Assembly (NCBI GenBank): GCA_021463505.1
Contig: JAJTYR010000017.1
Coordinates: 1 to 64,000, forward strand
Length of the DNA: 64,000 bases
Source: Burkholderiaceae bacterium
Lineage (GTDB): Bacteria; Pseudomonadota; Gammaproteobacteria; Burkholderiales; Burkholderiaceae_E
Direction of reading: 5' to 3'
Program-made: the position numbers and the translations under genes
Notes under the pieces: generated by a model
Seen by the model: the letters and a program-made list of their open reading frames with translations, nothing else
Database searches by the model: none
Told to the model about the DNA's origin: nothing
Part shown: one piece after another, positions 45,487 to 54,201 of the stretch
Numbering within the stretch: position 1 is the first letter of the stretch
How the letters are laid out: every line of letters starts with the position of its first letter

Positions 45487-46202
45487 TCGAACGGCCTGCC
45501 TTCGCCCGCTTCCTCCTGCGTCACGCCGTCGCGGATGTGGTAGATCCGCCTGAAGGTCGGGATGATCTTCTCGTCGTGCGTGACCACGACGATGGCGGTC
45601 TCGAACCTGCGCGCCATCTCGTTGAGAATGCGGATCACCGACATCGCACGCACGCTGTCGAGCGGCGCGGTCGGCTCGTCGGCGAGGATCACCGGCGGGC
45701 GGTTGACCAGTCCGCGTGCGATGGCCACCCGCTGCTGCTCGCCGCCGGAGAGCTGCGAGGGCATCGCACGCGCGCGGTGCTGCACGTCCAGCGCGGTGAG
45801 CAGTTCCAGCGCCTTGCCGCGCGCCTGTGCGTTGGGCACACCGGCGAGCATCGGCAGCAGCGCGACGTTGTCGGTCACGTCGAGGAACGGGATCAGGTAC
45901 GGTGCCTGGAACACGAAGCCGATGCGGTCGCGCCGCAACGCGCGCAGGTCGCGCACCTTCCAGCCGTCGTCGTAGATGACGTCGTCGCCGAGCGTCATGC
46001 GCCCGGCGCTTGGCTCGATCACCGCGCCCAGGCACTTGAGCAGCGTGCTCTTGCCCGACCCGGAAGGCCCGATCAGGCCGACGACCTCGCCGGGCGCGAC
46101 CGCCATGTCGACGTGCTTCAACGCGTCGACCGCGGTGTCGCCCGAGCCGTAGCGCTTGCGCAGGCCGGCGATGCGGATGCCCCGGGCCACGGCCTCAGCC
46201 AC
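45483..46202 (-). CDS. ABC exporter ATPase (MacB/DevA type)
   Basis: This 239-residue ATPase has the Walker A motif GPSGSGKST, the signature [15 protein letters not shown] and Walker [12 protein letters not shown]. It drives the FtsX-like permease encoded immediately upstream. It starts at GTG 46202, overlapping the permease stop by 8 bases; a second GTG at 46190 is possible. The set ATPase-permease-HlyD-outer-membrane factor forms a tripartite exporter. Confidence 0.9.
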   Translation of the reverse strand: MAEAVARGIRIAGLRKRYGSGDTAVDALKHVDMAVAPGEVVGLIGPSGSGKSTLLKCLGAVIEPSAGRMTLGDDVIYDDGWKVRDLRALRRDRIGFVFQAPYLIPFLDVTDNVALLPMLAGVPNAQARGKALELLTALDVQHRARAMPSQLSGGEQQRVAIARGLVNRPPVILADEPTAPLDSVRAMSVIRILNEMARRFETAIVVVTHDEKIIPTFRRIYHIRDGVTQEEAGEGRPFE

Positions 46203-47397
46203 CGACCGCCTCCGCCGGATCCACGCGCAGCGCGGCACGGATCGCCATCGTACTGGCGAGCACGCAGATCGCCAGCACCGCGACGATGGCACGCGCCGCG
46301 TCGGTGGTTTCGAGGACGATGTTGCGCGGAAAGATCGGCGCCCACAGCGTCGCCGCAACCTTGCCGACGACGAATCCGATCAACCCCAGCCCGAGCGCCT
46401 GCTGCAGGATCATCGAGGCGATGGTGGCGTTCCTCGTGCCGATCAGCTTGAGCACCGCGATCTCGCGGATCTTGCCCAGCGTCAGCGTGTAGATGATGAA
46501 GGCGACGATCGCCGCGCTGACGATCGCGAGGATCACCAGGAACAGCCCGATCTGGCGGGCCGACGTGGCGATCAGCTTGCCGATCAGGATCTCCTCCATC
46601 TGCACGCGCGTGTACACCTGCAGCCGCTTCCAGCGCCGGATCGGCCCGGCGACCTCCTCGGAGGCGACGCCGTCGGCGATGCGCACCAGCACCGCGTTCA
46701 CGTAGGGGTTGACGCTCTGCGACGCGATGACCGCCTCGAGCAACCCCGGCACGCCGGGGCGATCGAAGGCGGGGTTCTGCGCGGTGCGCCGCCGCTGCCT
46801 GGCGATCGCGTCGTTGTCTTTCAGGAATTGCGCTTCCTGCGCATCGCGCAGCGGGATGAAGACCATCGGATCGCCGCCCGAGGAGACCATGCGTCGCGTG
46901 AGCCCGACCACGGTGTACAGGTTGCGCCGGATGCGGATCTCGTCTCCGAGCGCGAAACCGGTCGCCACGTCGGCCACCGCCTCGTAGTGGCTGCGCGTGA
47001 TGTGGCGGCCCGCGACCAGGAATCCGGGCTGGCCCGGCTCGCCGGGTCCGCCCGGCACCACGCCGACGACCATCGAACGCACGTCGCGGTCGCCGCGGCC
47101 CACCTGCATCGTCAGATAGGTGACGTTGGCCGCGCGTGCCACGCCCGGCATCGCGGCGATGCCGCGATACACGTCGTCGTACAGGCTCGACGATTCGGCG
47201 TACGGACCGAGCGTGTCCTGCTGAACGACCCAGAGGTCGGCGCCGCTGTTGTCGAGCAGCACGCGTGCGTCGTCGACCATGCCGCGATAGACCCCTGCCA
47301 TCGTGAGCGTCGCGCCGATCAGCAGGCCCAGGCCCACACCGGTGAAGACGAACTTGCCCCACGACTGCAGGATGTCGCGGCCCGCGAGGCTGATCAC
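46195..47397 (-). CDS. FtsX-like ABC exporter permease (DevC/MacB type)
   Basis: This is a 400-residue permease. An N-terminal membrane helix (about 18-40) is followed by a large periplasmic domain and three C-terminal helices (about 265-390), the usual MacB/DevC topology. The GTG at 47397 overlaps the adaptor stop (GTGA). The substrate is unknown; relatives export glycolipids, peptides or drugs. Confidence 0.9.
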   Translation of the reverse strand: MISLAGRDILQSWGKFVFTGVGLGLLIGATLTMAGVYRGMVDDARVLLDNSGADLWVVQQDTLGPYAESSSLYDDVYRGIAAMPGVARAANVTYLTMQVGRGDRDVRSMVVGVVPGGPGEPGQPGFLVAGRHITRSHYEAVADVATGFALGDEIRIRRNLYTVVGLTRRMVSSGGDPMVFIPLRDAQEAQFLKDNDAIARQRRRTAQNPAFDRPGVPGLLEAVIASQSVNPYVNAVLVRIADGVASEEVAGPIRRWKRLQVYTRVQMEEILIGKLIATSARQIGLFLVILAIVSAAIVAFIIYTLTLGKIREIAVLKLIGTRNATIASMILQQALGLGLIGFVVGKVAATLWAPIFPRNIVLETTDAARAIVAVLAICVLASTMAIRAALRVDPAEAVGG

Positions 47398-48587
47398 CGC
47401 CGTGCTCCCGCGAGCTGGTCGACGATCTCGATGCGGGTGCGGGCGTCGAGCGCGCGCTCGCTGTAGACCACGATGCGCTCGCCTTCCTTCAGCCCCTCGG
47501 GCACTTCGACGTGACCGTCCAGGTCCGAGGCGCCGAGCCGCACCGGTGCGAAGCGCAGCGCGCCGTCGTCGATCACCCAGACCCCTGCCTGCCCGTTCGA
47601 TCTCTGGATGCTCGCGTTGTGCACCACCGGCACCGCGGGCCGTGCCGGCAGCGCAATCGTGACCTGCGCCAGTTCGCCGAGCGCCGGCGGCGGCTGCGAA
47701 ATCGGGTCGAACGCAATCTTCGCGAGCGCCTCTTCGGTCACCGCGTCGGCAACCGGCTCCACGCGCGCGACCTTGCCGCGCATCGACTCGCCCGCACGAG
47801 AGCGCAGCGCGATGCGCGCGGGCAGGCCGGCGCGCAGTCCGGAGGTGCGCAGCTGGTCGAAGCGCACGTTCAGCCACAGCGTGGACGGATCGATGATCTC
47901 GACCACTGCCTGACCAGCCACCACGGTGGTGCCGGGATCGGCCGCGCGGACCGCGACGATCCCCGCCGCCGGCGCAACGAGTTTCAGGTTGGCGCGCTGA
48001 CGTGCCAGACCTTCGCGGTCGGCGCGCGCCCGCGCCAGTTCCTGGCGTGCCGCGTCGAGGTTGGCGCGCGCCGCCGCGTGGCCTGCTTCGGCGAGCTGCC
48101 ATTCCTGGCGCCGCGCCTCGGCCGCCTCGTCGCTGACCGATCGCGCCGCGCGCAATTGCTCGTAGCGACGCGCCTGCGTTTCGGCGAAGGCACGCCGCGC
48201 CGACAGATCCTGCAGTTGCGCCTCGGCAGCGAGCACGCCGGCCTGTGCGCGCCCAAGTGCGGCCTGCTGCGCGCGCGAGCGTTCGTCCAGATCGACCGGA
48301 TCCATCTCGCCCAGCACCTGGCCGGCCTGCACGGCCTCGCCGACCTGCACGTCGATACGCGCCAGACGCCCTGCCGCCGTCGGACCGATCCGGTTGGTGT
48401 AGCGCGCCTCGACGACGCCGATGCCGAACAGCCCGGGAGAGAGTTCGTGCCGCTCCACCGTCGCGGCGGTCACCCGTACCGGGGTGAGCGGGCCCGCGCG
48501 CAGCGCCACCCAGACGAACAGGCCCAGCAGAATCGCGAGCACCCCGCCCAGCGCCAGCACGCGCCGGCTGATCGACAGCCGCCTCAT
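47394..48587 (-). CDS. HlyD-type periplasmic adaptor of the exporter
   Basis: This is a 397-residue membrane-fusion protein. It has one N-terminal membrane helix (about 9-30), a lipoyl half at RLARIDVQVGEAVQAGQVLG, and a long coiled-coil hairpin (about residues 100-200). The second lipoyl half is NLKLVAPAAGIVAV. It links permease and outer-membrane factor. The ATG at 48587 overlaps the TetR stop (ATGA). Confidence 0.9.
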   Translation of the reverse strand: MRRLSISRRVLALGGVLAILLGLFVWVALRAGPLTPVRVTAATVERHELSPGLFGIGVVEARYTNRIGPTAAGRLARIDVQVGEAVQAGQVLGEMDPVDLDERSRAQQAALGRAQAGVLAAEAQLQDLSARRAFAETQARRYEQLRAARSVSDEAAEARRQEWQLAEAGHAAARANLDAARQELARARADREGLARQRANLKLVAPAAGIVAVRAADPGTTVVAGQAVVEIIDPSTLWLNVRFDQLRTSGLRAGLPARIALRSRAGESMRGKVARVEPVADAVTEEALAKIAFDPISQPPPALGELAQVTIALPARPAVPVVHNASIQRSNGQAGVWVIDDGALRFAPVRLGASDLDGHVEVPEGLKEGERIVVYSERALDARTRIEIVDQLAGARR

Positions 48588-49192
48588 GGCTTTCTCCCGA
48601 TGCCGCGACACAGCGTCGCGAAAGCGGCCGGCGCGTCGCTGCGCAGGCGCCGCACGTCCCCGGCCACCATCGACTGCATCACCAGTCCCTGGATCGTGCC
48701 GATGAACAGCAGCGCCGCCTGATCGGCATCGACCTGCGCATCGAACTCGCCACTGGACTGACCCTGCACGATCAGCGCGCGCAGGCGATCGCGGTAGCGC
48801 TCGAGCAGCGCCTGCACCATCCGCCGCGTGGCGGAGTCGCCGGGCCGCTGCAATTCGCCGAACATCATCCGCGGCACGCCCGGGTGCTCCGCGATGAAAG
48901 CGACGTGCGCCATGAAGATCGCCTCGAGCGCACCCAGCGGCGACGCGGCCGATCTCGCGGCACGGTCCACGCGCGCCATCAGCCGCTCGGCGACCCAGTC
49001 CATCACCGCGCGCCAGATCGCGTCCTTGGTCGGGAAGTGCCGGAACAGCGCCCCCTGGGTCAGCCCCATCCGGGTGGCGATCGCGGCGGTCGTGATCTCG
49101 CTCGGGTTCTGCTCTGCGGCGAGTTCGACCACGGTCTCGACCGTGACCGCCCGACGTTCGTCGGCGGGGAGGTGCCTGGCGACTGCATCCAT
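48584..49192 (-). CDS. TetR-family regulator of the efflux operon
   Basis: This is a 202-residue TetR/AcrR regulator with the N-terminal helix-turn-helix ITTAAIATRMGLTQGALFRHF and a ligand-binding helical C-terminal domain. It is the first gene of the efflux operon and probably represses it together with itself. An AT-rich inverted repeat lies just upstream. Confidence 0.9.
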   Translation of the reverse strand: MDAVARHLPADERRAVTVETVVELAAEQNPSEITTAAIATRMGLTQGALFRHFPTKDAIWRAVMDWVAERLMARVDRAARSAASPLGALEAIFMAHVAFIAEHPGVPRMMFGELQRPGDSATRRMVQALLERYRDRLRALIVQGQSSGEFDAQVDADQAALLFIGTIQGLVMQSMVAGDVRRLRSDAPAAFATLCRGIGRKP

Positions 49193-49209
49193 GGGAGGCG
49201 GGGTCTCAA

Positions 49210-49227
49210 AGTAAGTAAATTATTACT
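49210..49227 (-). promoter_or_regulatory. AT-rich inverted repeat upstream of the TetR gene
   Basis: AGTAA-N8-TTACT lies 18-35 bases before the tetR start, in an AT-rich pocket unlike the surrounding DNA. It is a candidate TetR operator and also contains -10-like hexamers on the minus strand. Weak evidence. Confidence 0.35.
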
Positions 49228-49341
49228 ATCTTCCTCGGACCCGGAACCGGTTGTCAACTCGCCCAGCGCCAAGGGCACCCACGAGGGATCGGCTGAATGA
49301 GGCTTGATCTATATTAAATACGAATACGTCGCGTTTCTGTT

Positions 49342-49347
49342 TATAAT
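49342..49347 (+). promoter_or_regulatory. consensus -10 box before the TonB receptor
   Basis: A perfect TATAAT lies in an AT-rich stretch. I see no good -35 match at 16-18 bases, so an activator may be needed. A transcript starting near 49354 excludes the ATG at 49304 as the receptor start and favours the TTG at 49421. Confidence 0.4.
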
Positions 49348-49420
49348 CAGTGATCGCGCGATCGGACCTCGGAGCGGCACGCGTCGCGCGGCGACCTTCC
49401 TCTTTCTCGAGGATCCGGCC

Positions 49421-51490
49421 TTGCGAAGCCTGCTTCTCACCATCGTCGGCGGCACGGCTGCCCTGCACGCCCCCTCGGCACTCGCCCAACCCGTGCTCGA
49501 TGCGGTCGTCGTCACCGCAACCGGGCGCGAAGTCGATCCGATCGACACCCCGCAGGCCGTCGACGTCCTGACACCGGATCGCGCCTCCGCCGCGGCGCCG
49601 ACCGGCGAGATGTTCCGCGGCGAGCCTGGCCTCGCGGTGCAGTCGGACGGCGCCTGGGGCCAGAACCCCGTGCTGCGTGGCCTGAAGAAGGAAAGCGTGG
49701 TCGTGCTGATCGACGGCGTGCGCGTCAACTCCGCGCAACCGCAGGGCGCGATCGCCTCGTTCGTCGACCTCGGCCTGCTCGAGCGCGCCGAGGTCGTCAA
49801 GGGGCCCGGTTCGGTGCTGTATGGCAGCGGCGCGCTGGGCGGCGTGGTCAACCTGCTCACGCCCGAGCCCCGCTTCACCGCGCAACCGGCCACCGGGGGG
49901 CGAATCGGCCTGGGCGCGGGCAGCAACGACCGCAGCCTGTCGGGAGCCGTGCTGCTGCAGCGCTCGAACGCCGGCCATGCGCTCGCGCTGGGAGCGGCCG
50001 CTCGCGGCGCCGGCGACTACCGCAGCCCGGACGGCCGCGAACCGGACACCGGTTACCGCTCCGATACGCTGATGGCGAAGTACCGCTACCGCCTTTCGGA
50101 CCACACCAGCCTGAAGCTGAGCCTGCAGCGCCACGCCGATCGCGACGTCTGGTATCCGGGCTCGGCGCGCACCGGCGGGCAACCCGGCGGCGCGGGAATC
50201 CCTCCGCCGCTGGGCACGGTGACCATCCACTCGCCCGAGCAGCGGCGCGAGCTCTTCGAGGCCGGCATCGAAACCGGGCTCGGCCCGGGCAGGCTCGAAG
50301 CCGACCTGTATCGGCAGGAGGTCTTCCGGCAGATCCGCGCGTACTCGGCGTCGATCGGCCGCGACTACGTTCGCAACGACGTCACCTTCGCCACCGACGG
50401 CGTGCGGGCGAAGTACCTCGTACCCGCCGGAGACCGGCACCTGCTCACGCTCGGCGCCGAGTCCTGGCGGATGCGCGCCGACCCGCAGCGCTACATCGAC
50501 AACAACCCGCCGCTCTTCGACAACAACCTGCGCAACGATCCGTTCGACGATGGCGTGCTGCGTTCCTCCGGCGTATTCGTGCAGGACGAGGTCGATCTCG
50601 GCGGCACGCGCATCGTGGCCGGCGCACGACTCGACCGGATCGCCGGCGACGCCGCACGCAAGGGCGCGGGCCCCTCCGCGCAGACCACCGGCCTCGATCA
50701 CCAGGACACGACCCTGTCCTGGTCGGTGGGCGCGATCCGCGCGCTGTCGAACCGGACGAGCGTCTACGCCAACCTCGGCCGCGGCTATCGCGCCGCCGAC
50801 ATGCGTGAGCGCTTCGAGGACGCGGCGCGCGGCGACGGCTACTACCACGTCGGCAATCCGCAGCTCGATCCGGAGCGCTCGACCAGCGTCGAACTCGGGG
50901 TCAAGGGGCGCGACGCTGCGCGCGAATACCGCCTGGCGGTGTTCCACACGCGCATCGACGACTACGTCGCGGGGCGCGTCACCGGTGCGGTCCAGCCCGG
51001 TACGGGCCTTCCGGTCAAGCGCACCGAGAACCTCGACCGGGTCGCGATCCACGGTATCGAGGGTCGCGTCAGCGCGCCGATCGGCCTGTTGGTCGGCGAC
51101 GCCGCCTTCACCTGGCTGCGCGGCGTGAACCACCAGGACGACGAACCCCTGTACCAGATGCCGCCGCCCGAAGTGCGCGTCGGCCTCGGCCAGCCCGCCG
51201 AGCACGGCTTTCACTGGCGCGCGCAACTGCGGGCCGTGGCTCGACAGGATCGGGTCGCCACGCGCTTCTCCGCGGGCACCGAAGACCCGACCCCGGGGTT
51301 CGTCACCGCCGACCTGCGCTTCGGATGGCGCCTCGGCAAGCTCGGCGCGTTGCAGCGCACCAGCGTCGACCTGCGCCTGGTGAACCTGTTCGACCGGCGC
51401 TACCACGAGCACCTCGTCGATGGGCTCTCCGGGCGCGAGCTGCCGGCACCGGGACGCGGCCTGATCGTCGGCCTGAACGGGAGCTTCTGA
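49421..51490 (+). CDS. TonB-dependent outer-membrane receptor
   Basis: This is a 689-residue outer-membrane receptor. The predicted TTG start at 49421 (GAGG upstream) gives a clean signal peptide ending in ALAQ. A TonB-box-like stretch (DAVVVTATGREVD) and a plug domain (VLRGLKKESVVVLIDGVRVN, VVKGPGSVLYGSGALGGVVN) follow, then a 22-strand-type barrel ending in GLNGSF. Family members import siderophores, haem, cobalamin or metals. The operon with an NrtA-like ABC importer and NnrS does not settle the substrate. The start codon is uncertain. Confidence 0.88.
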   Translation: MRSLLLTIVGGTAALHAPSALAQPVLDAVVVTATGREVDPIDTPQAVDVLTPDRASAAAPTGEMFRGEPGLAVQSDGAWGQNPVLRGLKKESVVVLIDGVRVNSAQPQGAIASFVDLGLLERAEVVKGPGSVLYGSGALGGVVNLLTPEPRFTAQPATGGRIGLGAGSNDRSLSGAVLLQRSNAGHALALGAAARGAGDYRSPDGREPDTGYRSDTLMAKYRYRLSDHTSLKLSLQRHADRDVWYPGSARTGGQPGGAGIPPPLGTVTIHSPEQRRELFEAGIETGLGPGRLEADLYRQEVFRQIRAYSASIGRDYVRNDVTFATDGVRAKYLVPAGDRHLLTLGAESWRMRADPQRYIDNNPPLFDNNLRNDPFDDGVLRSSGVFVQDEVDLGGTRIVAGARLDRIAGDAARKGAGPSAQTTGLDHQDTTLSWSVGAIRALSNRTSVYANLGRGYRAADMRERFEDAARGDGYYHVGNPQLDPERSTSVELGVKGRDAAREYRLAVFHTRIDDYVAGRVTGAVQPGTGLPVKRTENLDRVAIHGIEGRVSAPIGLLVGDAAFTWLRGVNHQDDEPLYQMPPPEVRVGLGQPAEHGFHWRAQLRAVARQDRVATRFSAGTEDPTPGFVTADLRFGWRLGKLGALQRTSVDLRLVNLFDRRYHEHLVDGLSGRELPAPGRGLIVGLNGSF

Positions 51491-51491
51491 A

Positions 51492-52553
51492 ATGTGCGGT
51501 CCGTCGCTGCCCCGACGGCGCAGCCTGCTGGCGGCGCTGGCCGCGCTCGCCGGCGCGCCGGGCGTTGGCGCGACAACCGCCCGGCCTGCGTCGAGACTGC
51601 CGCGGTTGCTGCTCGCGGGCCCCTTCGCATCGGTGTCGAACCCGCTGATCCGCATGGCCGAGTCAGGAGCGCTCGCAGACCTGGCCGAAGGAGTGGAGTT
51701 CGTTCCATGGCGCGATCCCGACCAGCTGCGAGTGATGGCGCTCGAAGGCAAGGCCGACGTGCTTGCGATGCCGGTCAATGTCGCGGCGAACCTCTACAAC
51801 CGCGGCGCAAAGCTGCGCCTGCTGAACGTCTCGACCTGGGGGCTGTTGTGGATCGTTTCGCGCGATCCGGCGGTCAAGCGTCTGGCCGATCTGCGCGGCC
51901 GCGAGATCGCGATGCCGTTTCGCGGCGACATGCCCGACATCCTGTTCTCGCTGATCGCCGAACGCGAGGGCATCGACCTGCGCAAGGATCTGCGGCTGCG
52001 CTACGTCGCCACGCCGATCGACGCGATGCAGCTGCTCGTCATGCGGCGCGTCGAGAACGCGCTGCTGGCCGAGCCGGCGGTGTCGATGGCGTTGCGCAAG
52101 ACCGGATCGTTTCCGCTCAGCCTGGTAGCACCCGAACTGCACCGGGCAGTCGACCTGCAGACCGAGTGGGGGCAGGCGTTCGGACGCGCTCCGCGCATCC
52201 CGCAGGCGGGCATCGCGGTGATGTCCAGCGTGATGGACCGGCCCGCCATGGTCGCGCGCATCGCCGACGCGTATGCTCAGGCGCTGGGCTGGTGCGACAC
52301 CCATGCGCAGGAGTGCGGAGCGATGGTAGCCAGACACATCGATGCGTTGTCGCCCGAAGCGGTGGCCGATGCGGTGGCTTCGAGCCGGATGCGCGCGGTG
52401 GCGGCGGCCGATGCGCGCGCCGAGGTCGAATTCCTGTTCGAACTGCTGCTGAAGAAGAACCCCGCGCTGCTCGGCGGGCGCCTGCCGCCGGATGATTTCT
52501 ACGCGTCCACGCGCGCCCACGCGCCGCTGCGTGCGGCAGCCGCAGCGCAATGA
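51492..52553 (+). CDS. NitT/TauT-type ABC substrate-binding protein
   Basis: This is a 353-residue periplasmic binding protein of the NrtA/SsuA/ThiY fold. The N-terminus LPRRRSLLAALAALAG has a twin-arginine look, so Tat export with a bound cofactor or prefolding is possible. It starts one base after the receptor stop. The substrate is unknown: nitrate, sulfonates, pyrimidines and metal chelates are all bound by this superfamily. Confidence 0.82.
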   Translation: MCGPSLPRRRSLLAALAALAGAPGVGATTARPASRLPRLLLAGPFASVSNPLIRMAESGALADLAEGVEFVPWRDPDQLRVMALEGKADVLAMPVNVAANLYNRGAKLRLLNVSTWGLLWIVSRDPAVKRLADLRGREIAMPFRGDMPDILFSLIAEREGIDLRKDLRLRYVATPIDAMQLLVMRRVENALLAEPAVSMALRKTGSFPLSLVAPELHRAVDLQTEWGQAFGRAPRIPQAGIAVMSSVMDRPAMVARIADAYAQALGWCDTHAQECGAMVARHIDALSPEAVADAVASSRMRAVAAADARAEVEFLFELLLKKNPALLGGRLPPDDFYASTRAHAPLRAAAAAQ

Positions 52554-53359
52554 AGCTGCTGGGCGCCTGGCTCGCCGGACTGCCCGCGTACCTGTGGAGC
52601 GGCTGGGGCGCAGTTGCCAGCCTGCTGATGCTGGTGGCCGCCTGGGAAGCGGTGGCGGCGATGTACGGGCCGCTGGTGCTGCCCGACCCGCGCTCGGCGT
52701 TCGCTACACTCTACACGCTGATCGCCAGCGGGGCAGCCTGGCCGGAGCTCGAAGCCACGGCCCGGCGCGCGCTCACCGGCTTCGCACTGTCGGTGCTGGC
52801 CGGCAGCCTGCTCGGGCTGGCCGCCGGGGTGTCGATGACCGCCTCGGCGATGTCGCGGCCGATCGTCACCGTGCTGATGGGCACCCCGCCGATCGCGTGG
52901 CTGGTGCTGGCGATGCTGTGGTTCGGTGCGAGCGACGGCACGCCGGTGTTCACCGTGTTCGTGGCAAGCTTCCCGGTGGTGTTCGTCGGCGCGCTGCAGG
53001 GCGCGCGCACGCTCGACAATCAGCTCAGGACCATGGCGGAGTCTTTCCGGCTGCCGCGACGGATGATGTTCTTCGACGTCTACCTGCCGCACGTGATCTC
53101 GTACCTGTTTCCGGCCTGGATCGCCGCGCTCGGCATGTCGTGGAAAGTGGTGGTGATGGCCGAACTGCTGTCCACGCAGGACGGTGTCGGCGCAGCACTC
53201 GCGGTATCGCGCTCGCAACTGGACACCGCAGCGACGATGGCGTGGATATCGGCGGTGGTCGGGCTGCTCCTCGCGGTCGAATACCTGCTGCTCGAACCGG
53301 TCAAGCGCGAGATCGAACGCTGGCGCGAACCGCATGCGGCGGCGGAGGCGGCGCAATGA
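52550..53359 (+). CDS. NitT/TauT-type ABC permease
   Basis: This is a 269-residue inner-membrane permease with about six helices. The cytoplasmic coupling loop AESFRLPRRMMFFDVYLPHV is the EAA-type motif of binding-protein-dependent importers. Its ATG overlaps the binding-protein stop (ATGA). Confidence 0.88.
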   Translation: MKLLGAWLAGLPAYLWSGWGAVASLLMLVAAWEAVAAMYGPLVLPDPRSAFATLYTLIASGAAWPELEATARRALTGFALSVLAGSLLGLAAGVSMTASAMSRPIVTVLMGTPPIAWLVLAMLWFGASDGTPVFTVFVASFPVVFVGALQGARTLDNQLRTMAESFRLPRRMMFFDVYLPHVISYLFPAWIAALGMSWKVVVMAELLSTQDGVGAALAVSRSQLDTAATMAWISAVVGLLLAVEYLLLEPVKREIERWREPHAAAEAAQ

Positions 53360-54201
53360 ACACACCCGCGCTGCGCGTGAGGGGACTGCACCATGCGTTC
53401 GCACGCCACGAGGTGCTCGATGGTGTCGATCTCGATCTCGAAGCCGGCCGGATCGTGGCACTGGTAGGCCCCTCCGGATGCGGCAAGACCACGCTGCTGC
53501 ACCTGTGCGCCGGCCTGCTGCACGTGCGCGACGGCACGATCGAGAACGGCTTTTCCAGCCAGGCGTTCATGTTCCAGCAACCGCGCCTGCTGCCCTGGAA
53601 AACGGCACTCGACAACATCGCACTCGGCCTGGCCGCCGCCGGCATGGTGCGCCCCGAGCGCGAGCGCCGCGCAAACGAACTCGCGTTGCGTCTCGGGCTT
53701 TCGGCGGTCGATCTCGGCCGCTTTCCGCACCAGCTCTCGGGTGGCATGCAAAGTCGCGTGTCGCTGGCACGTGCCCTGGCGCTCGAGCCGCAGTTGCTGC
53801 TGCTCGACGAGCCGTTCTCGGCGCTGGACATCGGGCTGCGCGAGGAACTCTACGGCCTGCTGCTGGCGCACCTGGCGGCGCGACGCATGGGCGTGCTGAT
53901 GATCACCCACGACCTGATGGAGGCAGTACGGCTGTCCGACGAGATCCTCGTGATGGCGCCACGACCGGGGCGTATCGTCGGACGCTTCGTCCTCGATCTG
54001 GCGCCGTCGCGCCGCGATGAAGGCTGGATCCACCGCAACACCGCGCGGCTGGTTCAGCAGGCGGTGGTGCGCGCGAGCTTCGGCCTGCCCACACCGTCGG
54101 CCGACGCACCGGAACCCGGTCACGGGGAGGAATCCGGGCTCGCGCCTGCACGACCGTCCGCCGTGGTCGTACCGCTCGGACGCACGGCGAACCGATGTTG
54201 A
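53356..54201 (+). CDS. NitT/TauT-type ABC ATPase
   Basis: This 281-residue ATPase has the Walker A motif GPSGCGKTT, the signature LSGGMQSRVSLARAL and Walker B LLLLDEPFSALD. A C-terminal extension of about 40 residues is rich in Pro and Ala. Start and stop overlap the permease and NnrS genes, making a tight operon. Confidence 0.9.
   Translation: MNTPALRVRGLHHAFARHEVLDGVDLDLEAGRIVALVGPSGCGKTTLLHLCAGLLHVRDGTIENGFSSQAFMFQQPRLLPWKTALDNIALGLAAAGMVRPERERRANELALRLGLSAVDLGRFPHQLSGGMQSRVSLARALALEPQLLLLDEPFSALDIGLREELYGLLLAHLAARRMGVLMITHDLMEAVRLSDEILVMAPRPGRIVGRFVLDLAPSRRDEGWIHRNTARLVQQAVVRASFGLPTPSADAPEPGHGEESGLAPARPSAVVVPLGRTANRC

Noticed and set aside
43969-46035. 688-codon frame extending the outer-membrane efflux protein
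   Set aside because: The extension runs out of frame through the ABC ATPase gene; the lipoprotein signal places the start at 45486.
49304-49420. ATG at 49304 as the TonB receptor start
   Set aside because: The predicted -10 box lies downstream of it and the added residues break the signal peptide; TTG at 49421 fits better, though not proven.
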